DNA of 6,781 nucleotides, from NCBI GenBank assembly GCA_021792815.1, contig JAJYTX010000154.1, positions 1-6,781 on the forward strand, in the 5' to 3' direction. The notes below the pieces were generated by a model. It ran no database searches. It had not been told where the DNA came from and saw nothing but the letters and a program-made list of their open reading frames with translations. This DNA comes from Pseudomonadota bacterium. Lineage in GTDB: Bacteria; Pseudomonadota; Gammaproteobacteria; Steroidobacterales; Steroidobacteraceae. This document shows, piece after piece, positions 1 through 4,628 of this stretch. Every line of letters begins with the position of its first letter. The stretch's first letter is position 1. A program made the translations under genes and the position numbers.

Positions 1-14
1 GGGGGCCGGCACTT

Positions 15-52
15 TTAAGTGTCACTTAAGATTCCATGCCCTATCCTGATCG
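15..52 (+). promoter_or_regulatory. Candidate promoter and overlapping operator-like dyad upstream of the Do protease gene
   Basis: An inverted repeat with perfect 7-bp arms around a single central base (TTAAGTG-T-CACTTAA) lies at 15-29. The one-base centre is too small for an RNA hairpin loop, so a protein-binding dyad is the better reading. It stands out as AT-rich in GC-rich surroundings. It overlaps a weak sigma70-like promoter: -35 GTGTCA at 19-24 (4 of 6 consensus bases), a 17-bp spacer, and -10 TATCCT at 42-47 (4 of 6). Transcription would then start near 54, giving a leader of about 40 nt before the ATG at 95. A bound protein would cover the -35 element, which would suit repression. 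I found no convincing sigmaE-type element, although that is the usual stress promoter of degP in enterobacteria. The binding protein is unknown. Confidence 0.35.
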
Positions 53-94
53 CCAATCCACAGTGTCCCGAACATCGCATCCCCAGAGGCTGAT

Positions 95-1540
95 ATGACC
101 CTAAGGACCGTTCTTCGCAATCCGTTGATCGCGGCAGCCTTCGGCGCACTGCTCGTCGCAGCGCCGCTCACGGCCGTTTACACCCTGCGTTCGGCCAACG
201 CGGCCAATACGCCGGCCTCCGCCCAGCCCTCCGGCGGCGTATCCGTACAGCTGCCGGACTTTACTCCGCTGGTCAAGCAATACGGCTCGGCGGTGGTGAG
301 CATCCGCGTGATCGAGAAAGCCTCCGGCTCCGCCAGCCAGCAGAGCCCGTTCGGGCCCAATAGTCCGTTTGCGCCGTTCTTCCGCAACTTTCCGTTCCAG
401 GCTCCCGAGGCCGCCCCGGTAAGGGGCGAAGGCTCGGGCTTCATCATCCGGCCCGACGGGGTGATCCTCACCAACGCGCACGTGGTTGCCGGCGCCACCA
501 AGGTGACCGTGCAGCTGCGCGATCGGCGCGAATTCCCGGGCAAGGTGCTCGGCATCGACAAGATCTCCGACGTGGCGGTGGTCAAGATCGCCGCCAACAA
601 CCTGCCGACGGTGCGCCTCGGCAATTCCAACTCGCTGCAGGTGGGCCAGTGGGTGCTCGCCATCGGCGCGCCTTTCGGCTTCGACAACAGCGCCACCGCG
701 GGCATCGTCAGCGCCAAGGGCCGCGTGCTGCCGGATTCCCATTACGTGCCGTTCATCCAGACCGACGTGCCGATCAATCCCGGCAACTCGGGCGGGCCGC
801 TGTTCAACATGCAGGGGCAGGTGGTGGGCATCAACTCCCAGATCTACAGCCGCTCCGGCGGCTACATGGGACTGTCGTTCTCCATCCCGATCAATGTGGC
901 CATGCACGTGGCAGACCAGCTGCTCGCCAACGGCCATGTCCGCCGCGGCGAACTCGGCATCCTCATCCAGCCGGTCGATCAGGGCCTCGCCGATTCCTTC
1001 GGCCTCCCCGCGCCCGAAGGAGCCTTGGTCGCAAGCGTCTATCCCAACAGCGCGGCGGCCAAGGCCGGCCTCAAGCCGGGCGACATCATCCTCGCCATGA
1101 ACGGCCACAAGGTGAGCACCGAGGAGGAGCTGCCGGTGCGGGTCGCCAGCCTGTTGCCGGGCACGGTGGTGCACCTGACGATCTGGCGCAATCACGCCGA
1201 GCGCACGATTGACGCGACGCTCGGCTCCATGGGCAACGGGACGCTCGCCTCGGCCCGCGGCGGCTTTCACCCCGGCGGACGCCTGGGCCTGGTGGTGCGT
1301 CCGCTGACGCCCGACGAGCAGCAGCAGGCCAACGTGCGCGGTGGCCTGCTGGTCCAGGGGGTGAGCGGCCCGGCGGAAGACGCCGGCATCCAGCCCGGAG
1401 ACATCGTGCTGTCGGCCAACGGACGTCCGCTGCATTCGGCCGCGCAGTTGCAGTCCCTGGTCTCGAAGTCCCATGGGCACGTGGCGCTGCTCATCCAGCG
1501 CGATGGAGTGCAGACTTTCGTGCCGATCCAGATTCAATAG
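95..1540 (+). CDS. degP: Do-family (DegP/DegQ/MucD-like) periplasmic serine endoprotease
   Basis: This is an exported trypsin-like protease that degrades or holds misfolded envelope proteins. At 481 aa it has the usual length for the two-PDZ Do family. An N-terminal hydrophobic segment (about residues 10-30) looks like a signal peptide, with possible cleavage after the ANA at 34-36. A long loop rich in Gln, Pro and Phe (about 74-108) matches the regulatory LA loop of DegP-type enzymes. The catalytic triad is complete: His129 in TNAHVV, Asp159 in ISDVAV and Ser232 in GNSGGPL. PDZ1 spans about 282-375 (ELGI carboxylate loop, AGLKPGDIIL) and PDZ2 about 395-478 (AGIQPGDIVL). The ATG at 95 has AGAGG at 85-89, 5 nt upstream. 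Neither a twin-arginine motif nor a lipobox is present, so Sec export is expected. The gene is followed by a hairpin-rich spacer and converges with the cytochrome gene. The family assignment is secure; the choice between degP, degQ and mucD as the name is not. Confidence 0.95.
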   Translation: MTLRTVLRNPLIAAAFGALLVAAPLTAVYTLRSANAANTPASAQPSGGVSVQLPDFTPLVKQYGSAVVSIRVIEKASGSASQQSPFGPNSPFAPFFRNFPFQAPEAAPVRGEGSGFIIRPDGVILTNAHVVAGATKVTVQLRDRREFPGKVLGIDKISDVAVVKIAANNLPTVRLGNSNSLQVGQWVLAIGAPFGFDNSATAGIVSAKGRVLPDSHYVPFIQTDVPINPGNSGGPLFNMQGQVVGINSQIYSRSGGYMGLSFSIPINVAMHVADQLLANGHVRRGELGILIQPVDQGLADSFGLPAPEGALVASVYPNSAAAKAGLKPGDIILAMNGHKVSTEEELPVRVASLLPGTVVHLTIWRNHAERTIDATLGSMGNGTLASARGGFHPGGRLGLVVRPLTPDEQQQANVRGGLLVQGVSGPAEDAGIQPGDIVLSANGRPLHSAAQLQSLVSKSHGHVALLIQRDGVQTFVPIQIQ

Positions 1541-1541
1541 T

Positions 1542-1612
1542 CGCGAGGGAATCGCGCGGGCGGCGAACCGGCCAGGGACGGCCGGCAGGCAACGCGCACC
1601 GGGACAGTTGCC
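1542..1612 (+). other. Series of three small stem-loops in the protease 3' region
   Basis: Three potential hairpins follow the protease stop codon (1538-1540) in quick succession. The first pairs CGCGA (1542-1546) with TCGCG (1552-1556) over a 5-nt loop. The second pairs CCGGCC (1568-1573) with GGCCGG (1580-1585) over a 6-nt loop. The third pairs GGCAAC (1588-1593) with GTTGCC (1607-1612) over a 13-nt loop. All arms are perfect. The rest of the 1541-1750 spacer holds the larger terminator stem and no credible gene. These may simply reflect GC-rich sequence, or form a structured 3' UTR; the sequence alone does not show a function. Confidence 0.3.
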
Positions 1613-1666
1613 CGCTCGAGGGAACGCTGCAGGATGCAGGGTTCGGTGGAGAGCCTTGAGAGCCTG

Positions 1667-1698
1667 GGCCTGGGGGAGGGGGCACCCTTCCCCAGGCC
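1667..1698 (+). terminator. Strong hairpin terminator between convergent protease and cytochrome genes
   Basis: A 14-bp stem pairs 1667-1680 with 1685-1698 around a GGCA tetraloop. All pairs are Watson-Crick except one G-U (G1676 with T1689). It is followed by GTGTTGTTT (1699-1707), a moderately U-rich tail for transcripts from the protease on the + strand. On the - strand the G-U becomes an A-C mismatch and no U-run follows, so termination of the cytochrome transcript would be weaker. The position between two convergent stop codons fits a terminator serving mainly the protease gene. A tandem 9-nt repeat (GAGAGCCTT at 1649-1657, GAGAGCCTG at 1658-1666) directly abuts the stem. Confidence 0.7.
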
Positions 1699-1750
1699 GT
1701 GTTGTTTCAGGGAGTGCGCCGTCGTCGCGCAGACGTGCCGGAGCAGGCGC

Positions 1751-2419
1751 TCAGCGCTTCGCAGTCCAGCTGTAGTGCGCGCGAGGCACGGTGTGCAGTC
1801 CGGGCTTGAGGTGACTGAAGTAGGTCGCCACGGTACGGATCTGCGCATCGGTGAGCGTATGGGCTATCCCGTCCATGATGGGGCTTTTGCGGTAGCCGGT
1901 CTGATACTCATGCAGTACGCGGATGAGGTAGCTCTCATGCTGGCCGGCGAGCGTCGGGTACATCGGCGCGACGCCGATGCCGTTCGCGCCGTGGCAGGAG
2001 GCGCACACCTCGGCGGCCTCGGGCACCGCGGAGACCGGGACCGGCGTGGCCTGCACCGGCTTGCCGCCGAGGTAGCTGGCCACGTCGGCGATCTGCCGCT
2101 CGGTCAGCGACAGCGCCTGCAGGTGCATCGTCGGATAGGCGCGATCGCCGTCGCGATACTCGTTCAAGGCATTGATGAGGTACGTGACCGACTGCCCCCG
2201 CAGCCGCGGTACGGCATAGTTGGGGTAGGCGTTCCGGTAGCCCCTGATGCCGTGGCAGCCGAGGCAGGTATAGCCGACGACTCTGCCCTGCTGCGCAGGA
2301 CCGGCGGGCGATGGCGCCGGTGCCGCGGCGGAGAATGTCCCGCACGCGACCGCGAGAAATGCTCCCATGGCGCCCCGCACGCCCCAACGCACAGATGAAC
2401 GCAGCCAAAGTTCCGACAT
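1751..2419 (-). CDS. Exported diheme cytochrome c (cytochrome c4-like)
   Basis: This 222-aa protein has two class I cytochrome c domains in tandem, as in cytochrome c4, a periplasmic electron carrier between the bc1 complex or quinol side and terminal oxidases or reductases. The first heme site is CLGCH (Cys52, Cys55, His56) and the second CASCH (Cys139, Cys142, His143). Candidate axial methionines are Met98 (YPTMHL) and Met182 (SPIMDG). The halves share the layout P-x-LxGQ, YLI...L.EY, Met ligand, then a helix ending in ATYF or ASYL. The N-terminus (Arg7, Arg11 and Arg15, then a hydrophobic stretch at about 17-30 and AAAPA) looks like a Sec signal. Cys26 lies in AVAC, a poor lipobox, so a lipoprotein is possible but unlikely. 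The ATG is supported by GGAG at 2426-2429 (minus strand), 6 nt away. The gene diverges from dtd, with a palindrome between them. The electron partners cannot be told from here. Confidence 0.9.
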   Translation of the reverse strand: MSELWLRSSVRWGVRGAMGAFLAVACGTFSAAAPAPSPAGPAQQGRVVGYTCLGCHGIRGYRNAYPNYAVPRLRGQSVTYLINALNEYRDGDRAYPTMHLQALSLTERQIADVASYLGGKPVQATPVPVSAVPEAAEVCASCHGANGIGVAPMYPTLAGQHESYLIRVLHEYQTGYRKSPIMDGIAHTLTDAQIRTVATYFSHLKPGLHTVPRAHYSWTAKR

Positions 2420-2446
2420 CGTGATCTCCGGCCAGGTGCGCAGACA

Positions 2447-2460
2447 ATGACAATTGTCAA
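2447..2460. promoter_or_regulatory. Palindromic operator candidate resembling a CRP/FNR-family box
   Basis: TGACAATTGTCA at 2448-2459 is a perfect 12-bp palindrome in the 101-bp gap between the divergent cytochrome c and dtd starts. Read as 2447-2460 it is ATGAC-AATT-GTCAA, 9 of 10 matches to the TTGAC-N4-GTCAA pattern associated with DNR/NNR-like members of the CRP/FNR superfamily, and 7 of 10 to the classical FNR/ANR pattern TTGAT-N4-ATCAA. A cytochrome c gene is a plausible target for an oxygen- or nitric-oxide-responsive regulator. The geometry is awkward: the centre is only about 34 nt upstream of the cytochrome ATG, too close for standard activation at -41.5, so repression or control of dtd (67 nt away) must be considered. 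A perfect TTGACA also sits on the minus strand at 2455-2460, but I found no matching -10. The regulator is inferred, not shown. Confidence 0.4.
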
Positions 2461-2482
2461 TCTTATCGGACAGGCCGCCTCA

Positions 2483-2518
2483 GACGCCAGCGTCACAAGC
2501 AGATCCCGGGACGCCGGC
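2483..2518. repeat. Short dyad and repeated 9-mer just upstream of dtd
   Basis: GACGC-CA-GCGTC at 2483-2494 is a 5-bp-arm inverted repeat. Its GACGCCAGC (2483-2491) recurs with one change as GACGCCGGC at 2510-2518, immediately before the dtd GTG start. These elements are short and may be chance in such GC-rich sequence. They are listed because they fill the rest of the divergent control region, in which I see no clear sigma70 promoter for dtd. Confidence 0.2.
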
Positions 2519-2520
2519 AG

Positions 2521-3006
2521 GTGATCGGCCTCATCCAGCGCGTGAGCCGGGCTCAGGTGAGCTCCGGGGGCCGGCTTCTCGGCGCCATCCAGCGCGGAAC
2601 GCTGGCGCTGATCGGCGTGCGGCGCGGCGACGACCGTCTCGCCGCCGATCGCCTTCTCGAGCGGCTGCTCGCCTACCGCATCTTTCCGGACGCCGCCGGA
2701 CGGATGAACGTCTCGCTGCGTGATGTCGGGGGAGGATTGCTGCTGGTGCCGCAGTTCACCCTCGCGGCGGACACCCATCAAGGCACCCGGGCCGGCTTCA
2801 GCACGGCCGCCGCTCCGGAGGCGGCGCGGGCGCTGTTCACCTACCTCGTGGCGCAGGCGAGCGCGCGCCACTCGCCCGTCGCCGCCGGGGAATTTGGTGC
2901 ACAGATGCAGGTCGAGCTGATCAACGACGGACCGGTGACCTTCTGGCTCGAGGCCCCGGGGGACCCGGTACACCGTGATGGCCGCGGGCAAGCCCATCGG
3001 TCCTGA
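2521..3006 (+). CDS. dtd: D-aminoacyl-tRNA deacylase
   Basis: Dtd is a cytosolic homodimer that hydrolyses D-amino acids (and mischarged glycine) from tRNA, preventing their entry into translation. The 161-aa product starts MIGLIQRV like the family, which fixes the GTG at 2521 as the start; GGGA at 2508-2511 is a weak ribosome-binding site. The YRIFPD (52-57) and GRMN (60-63) segments are typical. The cross-subunit Gly-cisPro motif is present as NDGPVT (Gly137, Pro138). The other conserved motif, usually SQFTL, reads PQFTL here (77-81): Gln78, Phe79 and Thr80 are kept but Ser77 is Pro. About 13 residues after FWLEAPG (142-148) extend past the usual C-terminus and are rich in charged residues; E. 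coli Dtd has 145 aa. The gene diverges from the cytochrome gene, is followed by a small terminator-like hairpin, and lies 119 nt before tatA. Family identity is secure. Confidence 0.95.
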   Translation: MIGLIQRVSRAQVSSGGRLLGAIQRGTLALIGVRRGDDRLAADRLLERLLAYRIFPDAAGRMNVSLRDVGGGLLLVPQFTLAADTHQGTRAGFSTAAAPEAARALFTYLVAQASARHSPVAAGEFGAQMQVELINDGPVTFWLEAPGDPVHRDGRGQAHRS

Positions 3007-3008
3007 AG

Positions 3009-3027
3009 CGGGCGCGCCCGGATTTTT
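3009..3027 (+). terminator. Probable intrinsic terminator of dtd
   Basis: The palindrome CGGGCGCGCCCG (3009-3020) can fold as a short stem with a CG-rich loop, and is followed after GA by five consecutive T (3023-3027). It starts 3 nt after the dtd stop codon. The stem is only 4-5 bp long, so termination may be partial. Together with the promoter at 3070-3098 it suggests that tatABC is transcribed separately from dtd. Confidence 0.5.
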
Positions 3028-3069
3028 CCCTGCGATGACGGGCAAACTTTCTCGGCTGGAGGCCTGCAA

Positions 3070-3098
3070 TTGGCCTATCATGCATCGCATTCTATTAT
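3070..3098 (+). promoter_or_regulatory. Sigma70-type promoter for tatABC
   Basis: A -35 box TTGGCC (3070-3075, 4 of 6 consensus bases) and a -10 box TATTAT (3093-3098, 5 of 6) are separated by exactly 17 bp, which is optimal. Transcription would start near 3105, giving a leader of about 20 nt with the GGAG ribosome-binding site at 3112-3115. The area is distinctly AT-richer than its surroundings. An inverted repeat, AGGCC (3060-3064) and GGCCT (3072-3076), overlaps the -35 box and might be an operator, but it is short. This is the best-looking promoter in the window. Confidence 0.5.
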
Positions 3099-3125
3099 GT
3101 AACGCCCAAGCGGAGTCCAGAGCTT

Positions 3126-3377
3126 ATGGATTTCGATTTCAAGACACTGTTGGTCATCCTGGTCGTGGTGCTGATCATTTTCGGGGGTAAGAAGCTGCGC
3201 AGCATCGGCGACGATCTGGGCCATGCGGTGCGCGGCTTCAAGAAGGCGATGAACGAAGGCGACAAGGAAGAGACCGCCGCCTCGCCGAAGCAGATCCGAT
3301 CCCAGGGCGATGATGCGGAGTTCCCGGAGACGCTCAAGAGCGGCGGCCAGACGCCGAAGAACGAGCGGAACACCTGA
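3126..3377 (+). CDS. tatA: Sec-independent (twin-arginine) translocase subunit TatA
   Basis: TatA oligomerises in the inner membrane to form the passage through which folded twin-arginine substrates cross once TatBC has bound them. The 83-aa protein has the standard plan: a very short N-terminal segment, one transmembrane helix (about 6-19, rich in Leu, Val and Ile), the hinge FGGKKL (19-24), an amphipathic helix (about 22-43) ending in the hallmark GFKKAM, and a charged disordered tail. GGAG at 3112-3115 lies 10 nt before the ATG. The N-terminus MDFDFK carries two Asp and a Lys before the helix, where E. coli TatA has MGGISIWQ; this resembles a TatB start, but the FGGKKL hinge and FKKAM helix make TatA the firm call. 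It is the first gene of tatABC, and 87 nt of structured spacer separate it from tatB. Confidence 0.95.
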   Translation: MDFDFKTLLVILVVVLIIFGGKKLRSIGDDLGHAVRGFKKAMNEGDKEETAASPKQIRSQGDDAEFPETLKSGGQTPKNERNT

Positions 3378-3440
3378 GGCCGGTGAACGGGGCCCCTCCG
3401 GCCCGGCGGCCGGGCGGTGAGCGACGCGCTGCGCTGTCGC
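3378..3440 (+). other. Structured GC-rich spacer between tatA and tatB
   Basis: Several perfect or near-perfect inverted repeats occupy the 87-nt gap. GGCCGG (3378-3383) can pair with CCGGCC (3398-3403). GCCCGG (3401-3406) can pair with CCGGGC (3410-3415) over a CGG loop. GCGACGCG (3421-3428) can pair with CGC-t-GTCGC (3432-3440) with one bulged T and a CTG loop. The first two share bases 3401-3403 and so compete. No U-run follows, so a full intrinsic terminator is unlikely. TatA is needed in excess over TatB and TatC, so a 3' stabiliser, processing site or attenuator that favours tatA is a reasonable inference. High GC content alone could produce some of these repeats. Confidence 0.35.
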
Positions 3441-3464
3441 GGCCGGGGCGTACCTTGAAGCGCC

Positions 3465-3818
3465 ATGTTCGACTTCGGCTTTTCTGAAATCCTGGTCATC
3501 CTCGTCCTGGCGCTGATCGTGCTGGGGCCGGAGAGACTACCGGGCGTGGTGCGCAAGGTCGGCCGCTGGGTCGGCCGTGCGCGCGCCATGGCGCGCCAAT
3601 TCCAGGAGCAGCTCGAGGAAGAGGTCGACCTCGACGGTAGCCGCTCGCGTTCGGCGTCACCCCCGCTGCCGCCCGACCCGCCGCTGTACACCGAGCCGGT
3701 GCCCGAGGCGACGCCCACGGAAGTGCCCTCTGCGGCGCCGGCTGCGGCACCGGGTCCTCACGAGCCTGCGGCCGATCCGCTCGCGCCAGCGGCTCGTTCC
3801 ACGCCGGATGAGAAATGA
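3465..3818 (+). CDS. tatB: Sec-independent (twin-arginine) translocase subunit TatB
   Basis: TatB forms the substrate receptor with TatC and passes the signal peptide on to TatA. The 117-aa protein begins [10 protein letters not shown], with the conserved Glu8, then one membrane helix (about 6-20), the GPERLP hinge (21-26) and an amphipathic helix (about 27-55, continuing as [11 protein letters not shown]). MFD..FSE and LGPERLP distinguish it from TatA. The tail from residue 61 is strikingly proline-rich, with 17 prolines in 57 residues, plus many alanines. The protein is shorter than E. coli TatB (171 aa), the loss being in the variable tail. The ribosome-binding site is weak (GAAG at 3457-3460, 4 nt before the ATG). 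The gene overlaps tatC by ATGA (3815-3818), which suggests translational coupling. Confidence 0.95.
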   Translation: MFDFGFSEILVILVLALIVLGPERLPGVVRKVGRWVGRARAMARQFQEQLEEEVDLDGSRSRSASPPLPPDPPLYTEPVPEATPTEVPSAAPAAAPGPHEPAADPLAPAARSTPDEK

Positions 3819-4582
3819 GCGAAGAGCCTGAAAGCCTCGCAGAAGGCTCGCTCATCTCGCACCTGCTCGAGCTGCGGGAGCGGCTGATCCGTGCCCTGCT
3901 CGCGGTGGGCGTGTTGTTCGCGCCCTGCGCCCTCTACGCCAATGACCTGTTCACGCTGATGGCCCGCCCCCTGCTGAGGATGCTTCCCAAGGGCAGCCAC
4001 CTGATCGCCACAGGGGTGGCCGCACCGTTCACCACACCATTCAAGCTGGCCTTTTTCGTCGCGCTGCTCGCGGCGATGCCTTACGTGATCTACCAGGTAT
4101 GGGCCTTCGTGGCGCCCGGCCTGTACCGGCACGAGAAACGGATCGCGCGCCCGTTGCTGTTCTCGTCGATCGTCCTGTTCTATCTCGGCATGGCATTCGG
4201 GTATTTCGCGGTGTTCCCGGCCATGTTCCACTTCTTCGCCGCCACCACCCCGAAGGGGGTGGCGATGATGACCGACATCACCCAGTACCTCGATTTCATC
4301 CTGGTGATGCTGTTCGCGTTCGGAGCGGCCTTCGAGCTGCCGGTGGCGGTCGTGCTATTGGTCGTGATGAACGTGGTGACGCTCGAAAAGCTCAGGTCCA
4401 TCCGCGGTTATGTGCTGCTCGGGGTGTTCATCGTGGCCGCCTTCATCACGCCGCCCGATGCGGTCTCGCAGTCGATGATGGCCGTCCCGATGTACTTTCT
4501 GTATGAAGGCGGCGTGCTGCTGGCGCGCGTCCTGATGCGGGTCAAGCGCGAGTCGGCCGGGGAAGAATCCGCGGCGTCCTGA
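3815..4582 (+). CDS. tatC: Sec-independent (twin-arginine) translocase subunit TatC
   Basis: TatC is the six-helix inner-membrane protein that recognises the twin-arginine signal peptide. The 255-aa sequence has the expected length and the family landmarks. The cytoplasmic N-terminus carries SHLLELRER (15-23), with Glu19 and Arg21 corresponding to the signal-binding Glu15 and Arg17 of E. coli. PGLYRHEKR (101-109) carries Glu107, the counterpart of E. coli Glu103. [10 protein letters not shown] (169-178) carries the in-membrane Glu174, and ITPPDAVSQ (211-219) carries Asp215. Hydrophobic helices lie near 24-42, 76-98, 113-137, 158-186, 197-211 and 218-240. The start codon lies in the ATGA overlap with tatB, so the two proteins are probably made in matched amounts. 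The stop codon forms the base of a hairpin. Nothing essential appears to be missing. Confidence 0.97.
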   Translation: MSEEPESLAEGSLISHLLELRERLIRALLAVGVLFAPCALYANDLFTLMARPLLRMLPKGSHLIATGVAAPFTTPFKLAFFVALLAAMPYVIYQVWAFVAPGLYRHEKRIARPLLFSSIVLFYLGMAFGYFAVFPAMFHFFAATTPKGVAMMTDITQYLDFILVMLFAFGAAFELPVAVVLLVVMNVVTLEKLRSIRGYVLLGVFIVAAFITPPDAVSQSMMAVPMYFLYEGGVLLARVLMRVKRESAGEESAAS

Positions 4583-4608
4583 GGGCCCGAGGCACGCCGC
4601 GGGCCCTC
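4581..4608 (+). terminator. Hairpin at the end of tatC
   Basis: A perfect 9-bp stem, GAGGGCCCG (4581-4589) with CGGGCCCTC (4600-4608), closes a 10-nt loop. It begins at the second base of the tatC stop codon. No T-run follows (the next bases are GCAAGCACAC), so it is not a classical intrinsic terminator. It may stabilise the 3' end of the tat mRNA or reduce read-through into the transporter gene 46 nt on. That gene has no promoter I can recognise in the gap, so partial read-through is plausible. Confidence 0.4.
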
Positions 4609-4628
4609 GCAAGCACACGACCCTGCCG

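Noticed and set aside
8..49. SigmaE-type promoter before the protease (GGCACTT at 8-14)
   Set aside because: The -35-like heptamer is close to GGAACTT, but no suitable -10 element lies 15-17 bp downstream. The only TCCTGA-like element is about 29 bp away.
95..190. Protease or cytochrome as a local Tat substrate
   Set aside because: Neither signal peptide carries a twin-arginine motif; both look Sec-dependent, so there is no sign of a local Tat cargo.
101..1537. Long open frame (478 codons) antisense to the protease gene
   Set aside because: It mirrors a clear Do-family gene. Long antisense frames are expected in GC-rich DNA, and its translation is low-complexity, rich in His, Arg, Ala and Gly, with no recognisable domain.
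1634..2398. 254-codon + strand open frame across the cytochrome c gene
   Set aside because: The minus strand has two CxxCH heme sites, Met ligands, a signal peptide and a good ribosome-binding site. The + frame has nothing recognisable.
2454..2723. 89-codon + frame starting in the palindrome and overlapping dtd
   Set aside because: It overlaps dtd in another frame and has an Arg/Pro/Ala-rich, domain-free translation.
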